Numbered from the stretch's first letter, positions 41,103 to 51,401 are shown. The stretch is 64,000 bases of DNA from Nocardia sp. NBC_01730 (GCF_035920445.1 NZ_CP109162.1:930001-994000); one strand, 5' to 3'. Translations and numbers: made by a program. Notes: generated by a model not told the origin, from the sequence alone.

Positions 41103-41402
41103 CGCGGCGTCGGCGCGTCCACCGGCTCGACGCCGAACACCATTCAGGCGATGGCGAAGGATGCCGTCACCTTCATCCGCGCGCTGGGTCTTACCGAGAT
41201 CGACCTCCTCGGCTTCTCCATGGGCGGCATGATCGCCCAGGCGATTGCTCAGGACGAACCGCAACTCGTTCGCAAGCTGATCATCGCGGGCACGGGACCC
41301 GCCGGCGGCGAGGGCATCAAGAATGTGACCAGGATTTCGCATCTCGACACGATCCGAGGGCTGCTCACGTTGCAGGACCCGAAGCAGTTCCTCTTCTTCA
41401 CC
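41103..41402 (+). pseudogene. Alpha/beta hydrolase fragment, both ends missing
   Basis: RGVGASTGSTPNTIQAMAKD leads to VTFIRALGLTEIDLLGFSMG, with the nucleophile elbow GFSMGG, then IAQAIAQDEPQLVRKLIIAG and DPKQFLFFT. This is the middle of a haloperoxidase-like alpha/beta hydrolase. The oxyanion start and the catalytic Asp/His are lost. The 3' break at 41402 coincides with the break in the antisense AraC fragment. Confidence 0.8.
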
Positions 41403-42002
41403 AGTCCAGCGCCGCCACCCCGCATACGGCAATCCGACCTCCGCAGTGAACACGTGAGACCGGCGGCTCGCCGAGATCCCCACGCGGGCAGCGAGTTCCA
41501 CCAGCGTCGGCGGCCCACCCAGATAGCTGCCCGCGATCCGCAGCGCGTCGGCCACCACCGGATGGGAGCGACGGTGCTGGCCCGGCGGCAGCGGACCAAG
41601 GGGATGTGTCGGTCGGCGTGGGGTGGCGGCGGTGACCCAGCTGGTGGCCTGATCGGCGGGCATTCCGGCCAGTCGGCTGAGCGCGGCGTGCGCGGTCGTG
41701 CTGTCCGGATCGGGGAAGGCGACGAATCCGCTCGTGTCGGCGTCGGCGTGGACCTCGTGACCGACCCCGGGCGGGATGATCGCTGTGTCGGCGATCGTGG
41801 TGCGACCGCCGCTGTCGGTGAGCGTGAGCCGGCCGCGGGCGACGAACAGGACCTGCACGGCGGCATGCGCATGCGCGTTCGCGTCGCCGATACGGCCGGT
41901 GAACGCCATCAACCCAGGGCTGAACACCACGCCACCGCGCCATCGAGACCCCGCCTCGTTATCCGGTGCGGTGGTCGATGGCCGCGGCAGTGTGGTCGTC
42001 AT
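41403..42002 (-). pseudogene. AraC-family regulator, C-terminally truncated
   Basis: An N-terminal cupin-like sensing domain (VFSPGLMAFTGRIGDANAHA, VQVLFVARGRLTLTDSGG, IPPGVGHEVHADAD) is followed by the first AraC helix-turn-helix (LVELAARVGISASRRSHVFT). The protein then leaves the family at YAGWRRWTG, so the second HTH is missing. Its ATG overlaps the ATPase stop (ATGA), so it was the third gene of the metal operon. The last 60 or so residues have been replaced by antisense hydrolase sequence. Confidence 0.8.
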
Positions 42003-43966
42003 GATCGCGAGGCCGCCAGCGCGGGCGAGGGCTTCGCGTTCGTGGCGGGCGCCGGGGCGAGGGGGGTGGTGCGGCCCGCGCGGACACCGTTGGCGATGAC
42101 GACGATCTCGGCGAGTTCGTGCACGGCCACCACCGCCGCCAACCCCAGCACCCCAACCAACGCCAGCGGGATCAGCACGGTGATCAGAGCGAGGGACAGC
42201 CCGACGTTCTGCAGCATGATCGCTCGGGCGCGGCGGGCGTGGTCGAGGGCCTGCGGCAAATGCCACAGGTCTTCACCCATCAGGGCGACGTCGGCAGTCT
42301 CGATCGCGACATCGGTGCCCATGGCGCCCATCGCGATACCCAGATCGGCGGTCGCGAGCGCGGGAGCGTCGTTGACGCCGTCGCCGACCATCGCGGTGAA
42401 CCGACCCTTACGGAGTTCGGCGATGATGCGGGCCTTGTCCTCCGGACGCAGGTCGGCGTGCACGGTGTCGATCCCCGCCTCGGCGGCCAGTGCGGCGGCG
42501 GTGCGGGCGTTGTCGCCGGTGAGTATCGAAACCCGGCACCCAGCCGCGTGCAGGCGGTCGATGACCTCACCGGCCTCGGGACGCAGTTCGTCACGCACGG
42601 CGACCGCGCCGATCACGCGGCCGTCGTCCTCGATCAGCACCGCCGTCGCACCTGCGTGCTGCATACGTTCCACATCCGCGGCCAGCGCGCCGGCCTCGAT
42701 CCAGCCCGGACGACCCAGACGGGCCGGGCGGCCGTCGACCCTGCCGGTCAACCCGGCACCGATGACGGCTTCGACCTCGGTGGCCGGGGAGACGCTTCCG
42801 GTAGCGGCGAGGATGGCGCGGGCGAGAGGGTGTTCGCTGCGGGACTCCAGCGCCGCCGCGACCTCCAGCACCCGGCTGGGCTCGACGCCGTCGGTGGCGG
42901 CGACGTCGACCACGGCGGGTTTATTCGCGGTCAGGGTGCCGGTCTTGTCGAGCGCGACCTCACGCACCTTGCCCAACGCCTCCAGGGCCGCGCCGCCCTT
43001 GACCAGCACACCCAGCTTGCTCGCCGCGCCGATCGCGGCGACCACGGTCACCGGCACCGAGATCGCCAGCGCGCACGGCGACGCCGCCACCAGCACCACC
43101 AACGCGCGTTCGATCCAGGTCGCCGGATCCCCGAAGATCGCACCGATGACCGCGATCGCCGCTGCCGTGACCATGATTCCCGGAACGAGGGGTTTGGCGA
43201 TCGTGTCTGCCAGCCGCTGGGCCTCGCCCTTGCGGGCCTGTTCTGCCTCCACGATCCGCACGATCCGCGACAGGGAGTTGTCTTCGGCGGTCGTGGTGAC
43301 CTCGACCTCGAGGACGCCGGTGCCGTTGATCGACCCGGCGAACACCTCCGCACCGAGACCGGCTTCCACCGGCACCGATTCCCCGGTGATCGCCGAAACA
43401 TCCATGCTGCTGCGGCCCCGCGCGATCACACCGTCGGTGGCAACCCGCTCCCCAGGGCGCACCAGCATCCGATCCCCGACCCGCAACTCCGCCGGAGCGA
43501 CAACGGTTGCGGCGCCGTCGCGCAGCACTGTGGCCTGCTCGGGCACCAACGACAACAACACGCGCAGACCGCGGCGGGTGCGGGCGACGGCGTACTCTTC
43601 GAGTCCTTCACTGATGGAGAAGAGGAACGCCAGCATCGCGGCTTCGCCGACCTCGCCGAGGATCACCGCACCGACCGCGGCGACTGTCATCAGTGTGCCG
43701 ACACCGATCTTGCCCTTGACCAGCCGCTTCAGGGTCGACGGCACGAAGGTGTAGGCGCCGACCAGCAGAGCAGCGGCTTCCAAGCTCAACTCCACCGCCC
43801 GTGGGCCACCAGCCCAGCCGGTTATCAGCGCCGCGAGCAACAGCACACCCGCCACCGCGGCCGCTCGCAGCTCACTGAGCTCCCACAGCTTCTCCGGCTC
43901 CCGCTCCTCGACCTCACCGTTGCCGCTGGCGGGTTCGTCGTGGCCGCAGCCGCACGCGTCACTCAT
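41999..43966 (-). CDS. P1B-type heavy-metal-exporting ATPase
   Basis: 655 residues. A short Cys/His-rich N-terminus (DACGCGHDE) replaces the usual HMA domain. Then come four membrane helices, the actuator TGES, the transmembrane metal motif SPC (SPCALAISVPV, not CPC), the phosphorylation site DKTGTLT, the HP locus SEHPLARAI, and GDGVNDAPAL before the last helices. The SPC motif is typical of P1B-4 Co/Fe/Zn-type pumps, although the last helix has HELAEI instead of HEGGT. The ATG overlaps the stop of the ArsR-family gene upstream (ATGA). With a CmtR-like sensor, Cd(II)/Pb(II) export is the first guess and Co(II) or Zn(II) are alternatives. Confidence 0.93.
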   Translation of the reverse strand: MSDACGCGHDEPASGNGEVEEREPEKLWELSELRAAAVAGVLLLAALITGWAGGPRAVELSLEAAALLVGAYTFVPSTLKRLVKGKIGVGTLMTVAAVGAVILGEVGEAAMLAFLFSISEGLEEYAVARTRRGLRVLLSLVPEQATVLRDGAATVVAPAELRVGDRMLVRPGERVATDGVIARGRSSMDVSAITGESVPVEAGLGAEVFAGSINGTGVLEVEVTTTAEDNSLSRIVRIVEAEQARKGEAQRLADTIAKPLVPGIMVTAAAIAVIGAIFGDPATWIERALVVLVAASPCALAISVPVTVVAAIGAASKLGVLVKGGAALEALGKVREVALDKTGTLTANKPAVVDVAATDGVEPSRVLEVAAALESRSEHPLARAILAATGSVSPATEVEAVIGAGLTGRVDGRPARLGRPGWIEAGALAADVERMQHAGATAVLIEDDGRVIGAVAVRDELRPEAGEVIDRLHAAGCRVSILTGDNARTAAALAAEAGIDTVHADLRPEDKARIIAELRKGRFTAMVGDGVNDAPALATADLGIAMGAMGTDVAIETADVALMGEDLWHLPQALDHARRARAIMLQNVGLSLALITVLIPLALVGVLGLAAVVAVHELAEIVVIANGVRAGRTTPLAPAPATNAKPSPALAASRS

Positions 43967-44355
43967 GCCCGCACCTCGGTCGACACCTCGTTGGCCGTGG
44001 TGGAGTCGGTGCCGTAGTTCGGGCACAACGCCACCGCGTTGCCCGTCGCGGCCAGCAGCGTTTCCGCCGAAGCCAGCAGGTCCATCAACTCCGGGCGGGC
44101 CAGACTGTAGAACACCTGACGCCCCTGCGGACGCCCCATTACCAGCCCGCAATCCCGCAGGCACGCCACATGCGCCGACACCGTTGACTGCGCCAACCCC
44201 AACCCGGCCATCAGATCCACCACCCGCGCCTCCCCACACGCCAACCGGTGCACGATCGCCAACCGCGTCGCATCCGACAGGCTGTGGAACAACGCCACCG
44301 CCGGATCCAAGCCCTCCGCCCCGGCCGGACACCCATCACCATGATTCATCGCCAT
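43963..44355 (-). CDS. cmtR: ArsR/SmtB-family metal sensor, CmtR-like
   Basis: 130 residues from the ATG at 44355; a second ATG two codons later is also possible. The winged helix is clear: ALFHSLSDATRLAIVHRLAC, VVDLMAGLGLAQSTVSAHVA, then GRPQGRQVFYSL. The Cys pair in ACLRDCGL (C-x3-C) and a third Cys in VALCPNYG match the Cd(II)/Pb(II) site described for mycobacterial CmtR. The protein should repress its own operon and leave DNA when metal binds. A 16-bp inverted repeat lies 5 bases upstream of the start codon, and no ribosome site is visible, so the mRNA may be leaderless. Confidence 0.88.
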   Translation of the reverse strand: MAMNHGDGCPAGAEGLDPAVALFHSLSDATRLAIVHRLACGEARVVDLMAGLGLAQSTVSAHVACLRDCGLVMGRPQGRQVFYSLARPELMDLLASAETLLAATGNAVALCPNYGTDSTTANEVSTEVRA

Positions 44356-44360
44356 TATCC

Positions 44361-44376
44361 GATGATAACTATCATC
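44361..44376. promoter_or_regulatory. Operator of the metal-efflux operon
   Basis: GATGATA and TATCATC form 7-bp arms around two bases, immediately before the sensor gene start. Position and AT-rich 16-bp symmetry fit an ArsR/SmtB-family site overlapping the promoter. Confidence 0.75.
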
Positions 44377-44999
44377 TTCGTTGATATCGACAGATCCCGC
44401 GATCAATCTGCCAACTCCGGCCGCACACCGACAGGCCGATGGCCGCCCAGGGAGTGCGATGGTCTTGACCTTGCACTGCTGGATCGCCGCCCGGTGGGGG
44501 GGACATACCGAAACCGAGACCAGTGCAAGCCGATCCAGTGAAACCATCAGCGACCGCCGTATACCGGAACAGGTGGCAGCCGAGAGTTCGGCGCGGGCCT
44601 GAACCTCCGCCGATAACGCGCCAGGTTCCGCGGTTTCGCCTCGGGCCCGGCACGGTCAACGGTGTGATAGACCGTGACCGTCAAGGACACCGACAGGTCG
44701 GCTCGGGACGCGTCTTCCTTGCGGCCTCGTTCGAACCGGATACGACACCTAACATCCGGATGCCCCGCGCTGCGACCCCTGATCAGGCCGGGCCGGTGGG
44801 GAACAGAGCGGGATTCGAGGTCGAGCCGGGTGACCGGGACGGTCTCGGGTGGGTGAAGTTGAGCACCCAATCGCCGAAACGGCGGATGGTGCGGGTGATG
44901 CAGGGGGAGATGGTGGCCAGGTCGGAGCCGGAGCCGGAGGGAGCGCGATCACGGACATCCATTCCCTCGACATCTCCAGGAGATGCTGGCACACGATCC
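44377..44999. other. 0.6 kb without a recognisable gene
   Basis: Several overlapping open frames exist on both strands, but none carries family motifs and none has a good start. It separates the metal operon from the methyltransferase gene. Confidence 0.4.
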
Positions 45000-45785
45000 T
45001 TATCGGCCCCCCTTGTCCGAGGAACTTGGCCGGCCAGGTGCGATGGCGGGTGATTCGGCGGAGATGACCAAGAAGTTCGGCAGATGGACGTAGCCGTCGA
45101 TGCCAGGCGCGGCAAGCGCCGCCTTGCTTGCGACGGCCACGTTCAGGCCGGGCTCGGCGACTTCACGCAGTCGGCATCCCGGGGCCGCGAGTTCGTTGAG
45201 GTAGGCCGACAGTGGCCGGTGGAAGTCAGGGGCGTAGCGGCCTGCGATCTCGTATTCATCGAGGTATCGCCGGACCCGATACTCGCCGTGCTCACGCCAC
45301 GTTCCCCGGAGCTGCTCGAAGGCTGGGTGATTGATGGCGATGACGATGATGCCGCCGAGCTGGGCGGAGCGGACGCAGGTCCGCATCGTAGACCGCCAAT
45401 CGGGAATCGCCGATAGAACCATGCTGCACACGACGGCGTCGAACGGCGCACCGAAGTCGAGGGTCTGAGTCAGGTCAGCCTCGACGTAGGTGATCCCTTG
45501 CCGGAGTTCCTGTTCTTTGTGCAGCGCGTATGCGAATAATCCGGCTGCCGGTTCGACGGCGGTGACGTCGGCGCCACGTGCAGCCAACATGCGGCTGGAA
45601 TATCCATGCCCACAACCAGCATCGAGGATTCGGCGGCCCGCGACGTCTCCGAGCATCTCGAGCAGAACGGGGTTGAGCAGATGCCGCTTGTCGAAGTCGC
45701 CGGCGGGCTCCATCTCATCGAGCACATCGTGCGGGATCTGGCTCCAACGCTCGATCGCCGCGCGGCCGGTCCATCCTGCGGTCAC
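45000..45785 (-). CDS. Class I SAM-dependent methyltransferase
   Basis: 261 residues from a GTG. Motif I is ILDAGCGHGYSSRMLAARGA, the acidic end of strand 2 is AVEPAAG, motif II falls in VEADLTQTLDFGAPFDAVVC, and motif III in GGIIVIAINHPAF. The region after the core (WREHGEYRVRRYLDEYEIAG) resembles small-molecule methyltransferases of the Methyltransf_11/25 type. The substrate is unknown. It has no operon partner: the upstream neighbour is divergent and the downstream one lies 630 bp away. Confidence 0.92.
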   Translation of the reverse strand: MTAGWTGRAAIERWSQIPHDVLDEMEPAGDFDKRHLLNPVLLEMLGDVAGRRILDAGCGHGYSSRMLAARGADVTAVEPAAGLFAYALHKEQELRQGITYVEADLTQTLDFGAPFDAVVCSMVLSAIPDWRSTMRTCVRSAQLGGIIVIAINHPAFEQLRGTWREHGEYRVRRYLDEYEIAGRYAPDFHRPLSAYLNELAAPGCRLREVAEPGLNVAVASKAALAAPGIDGYVHLPNFLVISAESPAIAPGRPSSSDKGGR

Positions 45786-46154
45786 CCGTGTGAGCGTATC
45801 CGGCTCTCAGGCTCCTCGGGCATCGTCAGGTGCGTTCGGAATACCGCAGGGTTGCAATACGACCGTTTGCCAGTGGCGGTCAGCTCTCGTCTCGTTGACC
45901 ATGCTTGCCCCGCGCCGAGAACCACGCCCGATAGTGGACGGCGAATGACGGCGATTACGGATCTGGTGTCATGTGAAGGCCGGACACAAACGGCGAAAGT
46001 TGGTCGGTAGTAGGCGTACCGTCCGGTATGTGGCAAGGGCCCGGACCGGCCGAGTGGCCGACTGTCGGCAGCAGGTGCGTGGCCCGGTCGCGGGGCTGTC
46101 CCCGCTGAGACTCCGCAGGCGTAATCGATGAGATGAACAACCGTTGGAGGTCTT
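45786..46154. other. Divergent gap, methyltransferase / ctaD
   Basis: No gene seen. It must carry the promoters of both neighbours. A GGAGGT ribosome site closes it, ahead of ctaD. Confidence 0.4.
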
Positions 46155-47927
46155 ATGACGTTCGTCGAGCCTGATGATCTGGTTGCGACGAAGCCGTATC
46201 CGCGCAGGGTCGGCCCCAAGGGCTCCTACATCGTCAAGCTCGTCACGACGACCGATCCCAAGCAGTTGGGAGTCATGTATCTGTTCACGTCGTTTTCGTT
46301 CTTCTTCGTCGGCGGGTTGATGGCGCTGCTGCTACGTGCGGAACTTGGGCGCCCCGGGTTGCAGTTGCTGTCCAACGAGCAGTACAACCAGTTGTTCACC
46401 ATGCATGGAACGGTCATGCTGTTGTTGTTCGCGACTCCGATCGTGTTCGGTTTCGCGAACTATGTGCTGCCTTTGCAGGTCGGCGCGCCCGATGTGGCGT
46501 TCCCGCGGCTGAACGCGCTGGCCTACTGGTTGTATCTGTTCGGTGGGCTAATCGTAATGTCGGGGTTTTTCACTCCGGGTGGTGCCGCCGATTTCGGTTG
46601 GACCGGCTACACGCCGCTCAGCAGTATTGTGCATTCCCCGGGTGTCGGTGCGGACCTGTGGGCGATAGGTTTGGCCGTTGGCGGTGTCGGCACCATCCTG
46701 GGTGCGGTCAATATGATCACCACCGTGGTGTGCCTGCGAGCCCCCGGTATAACGATGTTCCGGATGCCGATCTTCACCTGGAACATTCTGGTGACCAGCG
46801 TTCTCGTGCTGCTGGCGTTTCCGATCCTGACCGCCGCCTTGATGGGGTTGGAACTCGACCGTCACCTCGGTGCGCACATCTTCGATCCCGCTACCGGCGG
46901 TTCAGTTCTGTGGCAGCACCTGTTCTGGTTTTTCGGTCACCCCGAGGTGTACATCGTGGCGCTTCCGTTCTTCGGCATCGTCACCGAAGTGCTTCCGGTG
47001 TTTTCCCGTAAGCCGTGCTTCGGCTACGTCGGGCTGGTCTACGCCTCGATCGGTATCGGCGCTTTGTCGGCGGTGGTGTGGGCACATCACATGTTCGCTA
47101 CCGGGGCGGTTTTGCTGCCGTTCTTCGCGTTGACCAGCTACCTGATCGCCGTGCCGACCGGAGTGAAGTTCTTCAACTGGATCGGCACCATGTGGCGCGG
47201 TCAGCTCACGTTCGAGACGCCGATGCTGTTCGCCGTCGGGTTCATCGTGACGTTTCTTTTCGGTGGCCTCACCGGGGTGATGTTGGCCAGCCCGCCGATC
47301 GATTTCCATGTCACCGACACCTATTTCGTGGTGGCGCATTTCCACTACGTCCTGTTCGGGACCATCGTGTTCGCCACCTTCGCCGGTATCTATTTCTGGT
47401 TCCCGAAGATGACCGGCCGCATGATGGACGAGCGTCTGGGCAAGTGGCACTTCTGGACCACCCTTGTCGGATTCCACACCACCTTCCTGGTGCAGCATTG
47501 GCTCGGCAACGAAGGAATGCCGCGCCGCTACGCCGACTACCTGCCCGGCGACGGGTTCACGACCCTCAACACCGTTTCCACGATCGGGTCGTTCATCCTG
47601 GGTTCTTCGATGCTGCCGTTCGTCTGGAACGTGTTCATAAGCTACCGCTACGGGGAGGTTGTGACCGTCGACGACCCCTGGGGGTACGGCAACTCCCTCG
47701 AATGGGCGACCTCCTGCCCGCCGCCGCGGCACAACTTCTACGAGCTGCCACGCATCCGCTCCGAACGCCCCGCATTCGAACTGCACTACCCCCATATGGT
47801 CGAGCGCATACGCGCCGAGGCCCACACCGGATCCGACCGCAAGGCGGGGCAGATCGTAAACACTGCGGCCACCGACGTCGCCCACCCAGCCCCGGCCCGT
47901 CACCGCAGTCGCAGACATCGTGAGTGA
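46155..47927 (+). CDS. ctaD: Cytochrome c oxidase subunit I, aa3 type
   Basis: 590 residues with the twelve-helix heme-copper oxidase layout. Heme and copper ligands are all present: His84 (MHGTVM), the HPEVY motif with His262 and the cross-linked Tyr266, His311-His312 (WAHHMF), and His395 and His397 (AHFHYVLFG). It forms the catalytic core of complex IV in the plasma membrane, reducing O2 with electrons from cytochrome c and pumping protons. No ctaC, ctaE or ctaF lies nearby, but actinobacteria commonly keep ctaD apart from them, and some carry a second copy. Its neighbour downstream is transaldolase on the same strand. Confidence 0.97.
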   Translation: MTFVEPDDLVATKPYPRRVGPKGSYIVKLVTTTDPKQLGVMYLFTSFSFFFVGGLMALLLRAELGRPGLQLLSNEQYNQLFTMHGTVMLLLFATPIVFGFANYVLPLQVGAPDVAFPRLNALAYWLYLFGGLIVMSGFFTPGGAADFGWTGYTPLSSIVHSPGVGADLWAIGLAVGGVGTILGAVNMITTVVCLRAPGITMFRMPIFTWNILVTSVLVLLAFPILTAALMGLELDRHLGAHIFDPATGGSVLWQHLFWFFGHPEVYIVALPFFGIVTEVLPVFSRKPCFGYVGLVYASIGIGALSAVVWAHHMFATGAVLLPFFALTSYLIAVPTGVKFFNWIGTMWRGQLTFETPMLFAVGFIVTFLFGGLTGVMLASPPIDFHVTDTYFVVAHFHYVLFGTIVFATFAGIYFWFPKMTGRMMDERLGKWHFWTTLVGFHTTFLVQHWLGNEGMPRRYADYLPGDGFTTLNTVSTIGSFILGSSMLPFVWNVFISYRYGEVVTVDDPWGYGNSLEWATSCPPPRHNFYELPRIRSERPAFELHYPHMVERIRAEAHTGSDRKAGQIVNTAATDVAHPAPARHRSRRHRE

Positions 47928-48130
47928 GAAATCGACCGCGGGAAGGTGATCGCGATGAGAAGGTTCTCCGTTCGACCGCCATGGACCATGCCCGGCAGCG
48001 GACTCGAGGGATCGAGCCGCTACCATATAGCGTTGGTGCTCAGCTGCGGGTTCCACGCCCACACCGCCAGCGATCAGCCCGACCGGCCCCCACGCGGACT
48101 CGATGTGTTTCCCGGCCAGGAGCAGCAGCG

Positions 48131-49228
48131 ATGAACAGGTTGGCTCGGCTGTGCACCGAGCAGGGACAAAGCCCGTGGCTGGATACCCGCCCCTACCTCC
48201 GTGACGGTGTCCTCGAGGCGATGGTGGCCGACGGTATCCGCGGGGTGACGGCCAACCCGACGATATTCGCTCGCGCCATCGAAGCCTCCAACGCCTACGA
48301 CGACCAGTTCGCCACCCTCACCTCCGCTGGCTCCACCGTCGAAGACGCCTACTGGGATCTCGTTGTGTGCGACGTCCTTCACGCGGCGACGGTCCTGCGA
48401 CCGATCTACGACGACTCCGGCGGCACCGACGGTAACGTCTCTATCGAGGTCGCACCGGAACTGGCTTACGACACCGACGCCACGATCGCCGCGGCGCGCA
48501 GGCTGCACGAGCGGATCGCCCGCCCGAACGTGTTCGTGAAAATCCCGGCCACGACCGAAGGGATACCGGCGATCACGGCGATGATCGCCGAAGGCGTCGG
48601 CATCAACATCACCCTGATCTTCTCCCTGCCCCGCTACCAGCAGGTGATCGAGGCCTACCTGCAAGGCTTGGAGACGTTCACCGCACACGGCGGCGCCCCC
48701 GCCCACGTCCACAGCGTCGCGTCGTTCTTCGTCAGCCGCGTAGACACCGAAGTCGACCACCGCCTCGAACACCTCGGCACCGCCGACCCGCTCGCGCTGC
48801 GGGGTCGTGCGGCGATCGCGCAAGCCCAGCTCGCCTACCAGATCTTCCGCGACAGTTTCACCGGCCCACGCTGGGACAACCTCGCCGCCCACGGCGCGCA
48901 CCCGCAGAAGCCGCTGTGGGCCTCGACATCCACCAAGAATCCCGCCTACCCCGACACGAAATACGTCGACGGCCTCATCGGCCCCGACACCATCAACACA
49001 CTGACCGAAACGACCATCGCGGCGTTCCAGGACCACGGCACGCTTACCCGCAACCTCGACACCGCCGCCGCTGCCGCCACCCTCATGCGTGAGCTGGCCG
49101 CCGTCGGAGTCGACATGGACGACGTCGGCCACACCCTCGAAGCCGAAGGAGTCGCCAGCTTCCACACCTCCTTCGCCGACGTGCTGACCGCGCTACACAC
49201 CAAAACCCGCCAACTCGAGCGGCGATAA
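48131..49228 (+). CDS. tal: Transaldolase
   Basis: 365 residues from the ATG at 48131 behind AGGAG; the frame is open 69 codons further upstream without homology. ANPTIFARAI, YDTDATIAAARRLHER, NVFVKIPATTEG with the Schiff-base Lys, NITLIFSLPRYQQV, VASFFVSRVDTEVD and LWASTSTKNPAYPDTKYVDG are the family blocks. The enzyme moves a dihydroxyacetone unit between sugar phosphates in the pentose phosphate pathway. A DUF488 gene follows 11 bases later and is likely cotranscribed. A tal gene set apart from tkt and zwf hints at a second, condition-specific copy. Confidence 0.95.
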   Translation: MNRLARLCTEQGQSPWLDTRPYLRDGVLEAMVADGIRGVTANPTIFARAIEASNAYDDQFATLTSAGSTVEDAYWDLVVCDVLHAATVLRPIYDDSGGTDGNVSIEVAPELAYDTDATIAAARRLHERIARPNVFVKIPATTEGIPAITAMIAEGVGINITLIFSLPRYQQVIEAYLQGLETFTAHGGAPAHVHSVASFFVSRVDTEVDHRLEHLGTADPLALRGRAAIAQAQLAYQIFRDSFTGPRWDNLAAHGAHPQKPLWASTSTKNPAYPDTKYVDGLIGPDTINTLTETTIAAFQDHGTLTRNLDTAAAAATLMRELAAVGVDMDDVGHTLEAEGVASFHTSFADVLTALHTKTRQLERR

Positions 49229-49239
49229 AACGGAGGTCG

Positions 49240-49626
49240 ATGATGAAGACTCGACGCACTGTGCAAATCCGCAGAATCTACGACGATCCAACCCCGCAAG
49301 ACGGCACCCGTGTCCTCGTGGATCGGCTCTGGCCCCGCGGCGTCAGCAAAATCAGAGCCCACCTCGACGAATGGTGCAAACAGATCGCCCCATCCACAGA
49401 ACTGCGCACATGGTACGGCCACGACCCGGAACTCTTCGACGAATTCGCCCGCCGCTACCGCGCCGAACTGACCGAGCCCGACCGCGCCGAAGCGCTCACA
49501 CACCTGCGCGAACTGGCAGGCCAAAACAAACTCACACTGCTCACCGGCACCAAGAGCACCGACATCAGCGAAGCAGCCGTACTCGCCGATCTCGTCGCAC
49601 AAACGAGCAGATCCCCCAGAAAGTGA
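49240..49626 (+). CDS. DUF488-family protein
   Basis: 128 residues; ATG at 49240 or the next codon, behind CGGAGG. IRRIYDDPTPQDGTRVLVDR, LWPRGVSKIRAHLDEWCKQI, APSTELRTWYGHDPELFDEF and RRYRAEL are the standard DUF488 blocks, including RLWPRG. The biochemical role of this small, soluble, widespread family is not established. It is translationally close to tal, so the two are probably one transcript. Confidence 0.93.
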   Translation: MMKTRRTVQIRRIYDDPTPQDGTRVLVDRLWPRGVSKIRAHLDEWCKQIAPSTELRTWYGHDPELFDEFARRYRAELTEPDRAEALTHLRELAGQNKLTLLTGTKSTDISEAAVLADLVAQTSRSPRK

Positions 49627-49877
49627 CGAGCCGCGACGCGACACAGGCTGGCCGCGGACCGCGGAAACGGAGCCGCGTTATGCACATCGCCCGCGTCTAC
49701 AGCTCGAGGCCATGTTGTATGAGGCGCGGCGCTGAGGATCTCACCTGGTTGATGAGGGGCGGGGTATTGATGGTGTTCATCCTGATGCACGAGCCGGGTG
49801 ACGTCCTCGTCCACGAACTGCTGCCGGTCGCGTCGGGCGCCTGATTGCGCTGCACCGTCGATACACAGGAGCGGCTC

Positions 49878-51401
49878 ATGGTGACATTGGACCGGTTGGC
49901 GAACGTACTGGGTGGCTATGGGATCCGCTTGCGGTTGGGTTCGGTTCCCCGGTCCACCCCATTGCGCAGTGTGGTGATCCATGGGGCCGAGCAGGACCCC
50001 ACGGAAGTCGGCGATGTGCTGCTGGGGATCGGGGCACGCTCGATGTTGGAGGTGGTGGAGTGGGCGGTGTCAGCGCGGGCTGTTGTCGCGCTCATCCGTG
50101 GGGATCAGGGGACCGGGGACGGGCCGGAGATCGAGGGTATGGCGGTGATGGTGGTCGACCCTGCCGTGGCCTGGAGTGAGGTGGCCGCGGTTGTCTACGG
50201 GTTGGTGCTGGAAGGACGCGAGACCGAGGCCGGTCGCGGCCCGACCGATTTGTTCGCCTTGGCCGACAGTCTGGCCGACGCGGTCGGGGGTGCGGTGACT
50301 ATCGAGGACCGCCGGTCTCGGGTGCTGGCGTATTCCAGGCCGCAGCCCCACCTCGACCCTGCACGGGTCGAGACGATTCTGGGCCGACAGATGCCGCCGT
50401 GGTTGCGGACGGTGTTCGATGCGCGCGGTGTCTTCGCACATTTGGCGGTCTCGGATGAACCGTTGTTCGTTCCCGCGCAGGCAGAACGTGGTGTGACGGG
50501 TCGGATGGTCGTGGCCGTACGCGTGGGCCGGCAATTGCTGGGCTCGGTATGGGTGTCGTGCCCGGCACCGTTGCATGGGGCTCGTCGCATGGCCTTGGCC
50601 GACGGTTCGCGCACGGTGGCCCTGCACCTGTTGCGGTCGCGGGCCAGCGCGGACCTGGAACGTCAGGTGGAATCCGAACTGGTGATCCGTTTGCTGGAGG
50701 GCGCCGCGGACGCGGCGACGGTGGCCAGCAGGCTGGGGTTGGCGCCGGAGAGTTTGCGGGTGATCGCGTTGCGGGCTCGGATCGCGGACGAGCAGCACGC
50801 CGCGCTGCTGTTGATCTTCGAGCGAGCAACAACCGGATTCGGCTGGTCGCGTTCGGGTCGCAGCGCCTTGGTCGGCGACACCATCTACACGGTGCTGCCC
50901 GCTGATCAGGCGGCGACGACACGCCGCTGGATAGGTGAGCTACAGGCGGCACTGCCCCGGGAGACGACGGTGTCGGCCGGTATCAGCGGTGTTGCCCGCT
51001 CTACGGAATTGGCGTTGGCGCGCCAAGAGGCCGAGGAATGCCTCGCGCTGCACGAGGCCCGCTCCGCGGGTGCTGCGCCCCCCGCCTATGACGAGTCGTG
51101 GGACGAAATCCTGCTACAACGGCTGCGCACCGCAGGGCTTTCCGGACGCACCCCCACACGGGGGCCGGTATCGGAGTTGCGACGCCACGACCGCATGAGC
51201 TCCACCGAGTATGTGGCGACGCTGCGCGCCTGGTTGCAGGCCCAAGGCGACCCCGCCCGGGCGGGCGCGCAGCTCGGCGTGCACGAGAACACTGTACGTA
51301 ACCGGCTGCGCAAGATGGCAGAGGTAACCAACCTCGACTTGGACAACCCCCGCAAACGACTTGCCATGATGATCGAACTCGCCGTCACCGACAACGCCTG
51401 A
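49878..51401 (+). CDS. PucR/CdaR-family transcriptional regulator
   Basis: 507 residues from the ATG at 49878 (AGGAG upstream; GTG one codon later also possible). The N-terminal half resembles the PucR sensing region (ALADSLADAVGGAVTIEDRR and LGSVWVSCPAPL in a GAF-like segment). The middle matches the GGDEF-like CdaR domain (ETTVSAGISGVARSTELALA, EAEECLALHEARSAG). The C-terminus is the HTH_30 domain (TLRAWLQAQGDPARAGAQLG, then VHENTVRNRLRKMAEVTN). Such proteins activate genes for purine, sugar-acid or other catabolism, usually neighbouring ones. The candidate targets here are the genes at 46-53 kb on the same strand. Confidence 0.93.
   Translation: MVTLDRLANVLGGYGIRLRLGSVPRSTPLRSVVIHGAEQDPTEVGDVLLGIGARSMLEVVEWAVSARAVVALIRGDQGTGDGPEIEGMAVMVVDPAVAWSEVAAVVYGLVLEGRETEAGRGPTDLFALADSLADAVGGAVTIEDRRSRVLAYSRPQPHLDPARVETILGRQMPPWLRTVFDARGVFAHLAVSDEPLFVPAQAERGVTGRMVVAVRVGRQLLGSVWVSCPAPLHGARRMALADGSRTVALHLLRSRASADLERQVESELVIRLLEGAADAATVASRLGLAPESLRVIALRARIADEQHAALLLIFERATTGFGWSRSGRSALVGDTIYTVLPADQAATTRRWIGELQAALPRETTVSAGISGVARSTELALARQEAEECLALHEARSAGAAPPAYDESWDEILLQRLRTAGLSGRTPTRGPVSELRRHDRMSSTEYVATLRAWLQAQGDPARAGAQLGVHENTVRNRLRKMAEVTNLDLDNPRKRLAMMIELAVTDNA

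Noticed and set aside
42119..44017. 632-codon plus-strand frame over the metal ATPase
   Set aside because: Shadow of the P-type ATPase, which has every catalytic motif on the minus strand.
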